In this document: piece after piece, positions 5,248 through 6,618 of the stretch
How positions within the stretch are numbered: position 1 is the first letter of the stretch
Layout of the letters: each line of letters starts with the position of its first letter
Assembly (NCBI GenBank): GCA_023135255.1
Contig: JAGLTN010000522.1
Coordinates: forward strand, 1-6,618
Length of the DNA: 6,618 bases
Reading direction: 5' to 3'
DNA from: Planctomycetota bacterium
GTDB taxonomy: Bacteria > Planctomycetota > Phycisphaerae > Sedimentisphaerales > Anaerobacaceae
Notes under the pieces: model-generated
What the model was told of the DNA's origin: nothing
The model's database searches: none
The model's input: only the letters and a program-made list of their open reading frames with translations
Made by a program: the position numbers and the translations under genes

Positions 5248-5829
5248 TTATTGCCCCGAAACATCAGGGTTATACTCATTCATTGCCTTATCACTACCAT
5301 GCTCAACCCAGCATAAAACCGCTTTGCTCGCACGATCAACCGCCTCGTCGATTATAGGCCTCTGCTCGCTATCTATCCTGCCAAGAACATAAGCCGCCGA
5401 ATCCGCAAACCTACTGGCCCCAATGCCGACCCGCAAACGCGTCACATCATTGCTGCCAAGTTTACCTATCACATCCGAAAGGCCCTTCTGGCCGCCAGCT
5501 GAACCTTTCCGACGCATCCGAATCCTGCCGCAATCAATCGCCATATCATCACTGACTATCAGCACATCATCAAGCTCAAGCTTATAAAAACCCGCTGCAG
5601 TTGCGACCGCCTGACCGCTAAGATTCATATACTGGTAAGGCTTCAACAATATTAACTTTTTATCCGCAAAAACACCCTGGCCAAACAAAGCTCCAAACTT
5701 CTTCTGCTTCACTTCTATACCAAGGGCTTTCGCAAGCAAATCTATAACTTCAAACCCGACATTATGACGAGTGTTGTCATATTCTTTCCCTGGATTACCC
5801 AGGCCGACAACCATTTTAACCTCGCCCAT
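5248..5829 (-). CDS. pth: Peptidyl-tRNA hydrolase (bacterial Pth type)
   Basis: Pth cleaves the ester bond of peptidyl-tRNAs that drop off the ribosome, recycling tRNA in the cytoplasm. The 193-residue length is normal. VVGLGNPG (7-14) gives Asn12, TRHNVGF (20-26) the catalytic His22, YMNLSG (67-72) Asn69, and VSDD (92-95) Asp94; these match E. coli Asn10, His20, Asn68 and Asp93. The usual GGHNGL reads GGQKGL here (112-117), so His and Asn near the tRNA/peptide site are replaced by Gln and Lys. I keep the ATG at 5829, which gives the strand before VGLGNPG its usual length. The ATG at 5814 has a closer GAGG and is a real alternative. The gene follows rplY after 23 nt, a common rplY-pth pairing. 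Confidence 0.97.
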   Translation of the reverse strand: MGEVKMVVGLGNPGKEYDNTRHNVGFEVIDLLAKALGIEVKQKKFGALFGQGVFADKKLILLKPYQYMNLSGQAVATAAGFYKLELDDVLIVSDDMAIDCGRIRMRRKGSAGGQKGLSDVIGKLGSNDVTRLRVGIGASRFADSAAYVLGRIDSEQRPIIDEAVDRASKAVLCWVEHGSDKAMNEYNPDVSGQ

Positions 5830-5852
5830 AATAACCAGCCTTTACTACAACA

Positions 5853-6491
5853 CTACTCTTGCGATTCCTCTTCTTCCTTCTCATCACCAATAACCTCAGG
5901 AGCAGACGGCACCTCCTCTTCAAGCTCTTCTGTACTCTTAGCAGCTGCCACAAGACTACAAGTCAATACCAGAGTAGATGGATCGCTTGCAAGAACAACT
6001 CCATCAGGAAGCTCAACATCACTTGCGTAAATATTGTCACCAACTTTGACTTCCTTAATGTTTACTACCAGGGCCTCCGGAATTGCATTAACCTGACACT
6101 CAACCTCAAGAGAAGATGCATGCTCTTCAATAATACCACCCTCTTTAGAACCCTCAGCTGTGCCCTTCAATGCGATCTGAACTGAAACTTTCACCTTCTC
6201 AGTCACATTAACCCGCATAAGATCTATATGAATGATATCCCTTCCAAGATGATCATACTGCAAATCCTTAAACATTACTGTTTCCACCTGGCCGTCAATG
6301 TCAATATCAAGAACACGTGTCCCACGGTGCAAACCTTCAACAAGATTGTGTTTGTCCAACGAAACCGCTACTGATTCCTTCTTATGGCCGTAAATAACTG
6401 CGGGAATACGACTCTGCTTACGAAGTTTCTTGGCCAATTTCGTACCAGCATGTTCTCTGATCTGAGCTTTCAAAACCAAAGATTTTTCCAT
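5853..6491 (-). CDS. rplY: Large-subunit ribosomal protein bL25, CTC type
   Basis: bL25 binds 5S rRNA in the 50S subunit. The 212-residue product is of the long CTC form, also linked to general stress in some bacteria. The 5S-binding domain spans about 4-95 (LKAQIREHAGTKLAKKLRKQ from 7, IPAVIYG at 29-35, KDLQYDHLGRDIIHIDL at 75-91). The second beta-rich domain follows at about 97-183 (AEGSKEGGIIEEH, IPEALVVNI, VGDNIYASDVELPDGV). A very acidic tail covers about 187-212. I start at the ATG at 6491, which has GAGG five nt upstream and matches the family N-terminus. The frame stays open further upstream to the window edge, but that stretch looks non-coding. This is the first gene of the visible block. 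Confidence 0.96.
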   Translation of the reverse strand: MEKSLVLKAQIREHAGTKLAKKLRKQSRIPAVIYGHKKESVAVSLDKHNLVEGLHRGTRVLDIDIDGQVETVMFKDLQYDHLGRDIIHIDLMRVNVTEKVKVSVQIALKGTAEGSKEGGIIEEHASSLEVECQVNAIPEALVVNIKEVKVGDNIYASDVELPDGVVLASDPSTLVLTCSLVAAAKSTEELEEEVPSAPEVIGDEKEEEESQE

Positions 6492-6513
6492 AATATCCTC
6501 ATTTCTATCTATA

Positions 6514-6519
6514 ATTATA
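6514..6519 (-). promoter_or_regulatory. Possible -10 box upstream of rplY
   Basis: The minus strand reads TATAAT, a full consensus -10, about 22 nt before the rplY ATG. The matching -35 position, 17 nt further up, reads AAGAAA and is poor, so the promoter would be weak, need an activator, or be false. An inverted repeat lies just upstream of it. The rest of 6520-6618 is AT-rich without a recognisable gene. Confidence 0.3.
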
Positions 6520-6521
6520 CT

Positions 6522-6535
6522 ACTCACAACTGAGT
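6522..6535. repeat. Small inverted repeat next to the -10 box
   Basis: On the minus strand ACTCA-GTTG-TGAGT forms a perfect 5-bp inverted repeat with a 4-nt loop. It ends two bases before the TATAAT candidate. It could be an operator half-site pair in the promoter spacer or a weak hairpin; its short length means chance is quite possible. Confidence 0.3.
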
Positions 6536-6618
6536 TTTTCTTTTTATCCGCTGGCATCCCGAAAAGGTATAGCCAACTCAAATTCCTATATATACTGATC
6601 CCAATTGAATTTTTCCGT

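Noticed and set aside
6492..6618. N-terminal extension or upstream gene fused in frame to rplY
   Set aside because: The frame is open to the window edge, but the conserved bL25 start and a GAGG site at 6491 fix the gene start, and the upstream residues match no known bL25 N-terminus.

Overview
The window is a compact, one-directional housekeeping block. Every confident gene lies on the minus strand, so transcription runs from high to low coordinates. In that order it holds rplY (bL25, CTC type), pth (peptidyl-tRNA hydrolase), rpsF (bS6), ssb, rpsR (bS18), rplI (bL9), dnaB (replicative helicase) and the 5' two thirds or so of a bamA-like outer-membrane assembly gene that leaves the window at base 1. 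No rRNA, tRNA, CRISPR array, insertion sequence or attachment site was seen, and no stretch over 300 bases lacks a gene.

The organism is a diderm bacterium, because it carries a POTRA-barrel BamA with a signal peptide. Its DNA is moderately AT-rich by eye. The order rplY-pth-rpsF-ssb-rpsR-rplI-dnaB, together with the look of the BamA barrel start, fits Planctomycetota, perhaps Phycisphaerae. That placement is from memory of gene order and is not proven here.

Layout: 6492-6618 is the upstream region of rplY, with a possible -10 box and a small inverted repeat. 5853-6491 rplY and 5248-5829 pth are 23 nt apart. 5156-5247 is a 92-nt gap with two abutting hairpins in front of rpsF, a good candidate for an RNA leader. 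4496-5155 rpsF starts at TTG behind a perfect GGAGGT and carries a long, repeat-built Ala/Glu/Lys tail. 4032-4469 ssb, 3678-3938 rpsR (four-cysteine form) and 3029-3619 rplI (with an acidic tail) follow. 2898-3028 is a 131-nt gap with a possible promoter and a tiny frame resembling a lipoprotein signal peptide. 1473-2897 dnaB is followed after only 10 nt by bamA (1-1462).

The genes join ribosome assembly (bL25, bS6, bS18, bL9), rescue of stalled translation products (Pth), DNA replication (SSB, DnaB) and envelope biogenesis (BamA) in what may be one growth-linked transcription unit. The unusual points are the acidic extensions on three ribosomal proteins, the structured rpsF leader, the placement of bamA directly behind dnaB, a substituted GGxxGL motif in Pth, and the possible hidden small lipoprotein. 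I do not see a clearly novel multi-gene system.
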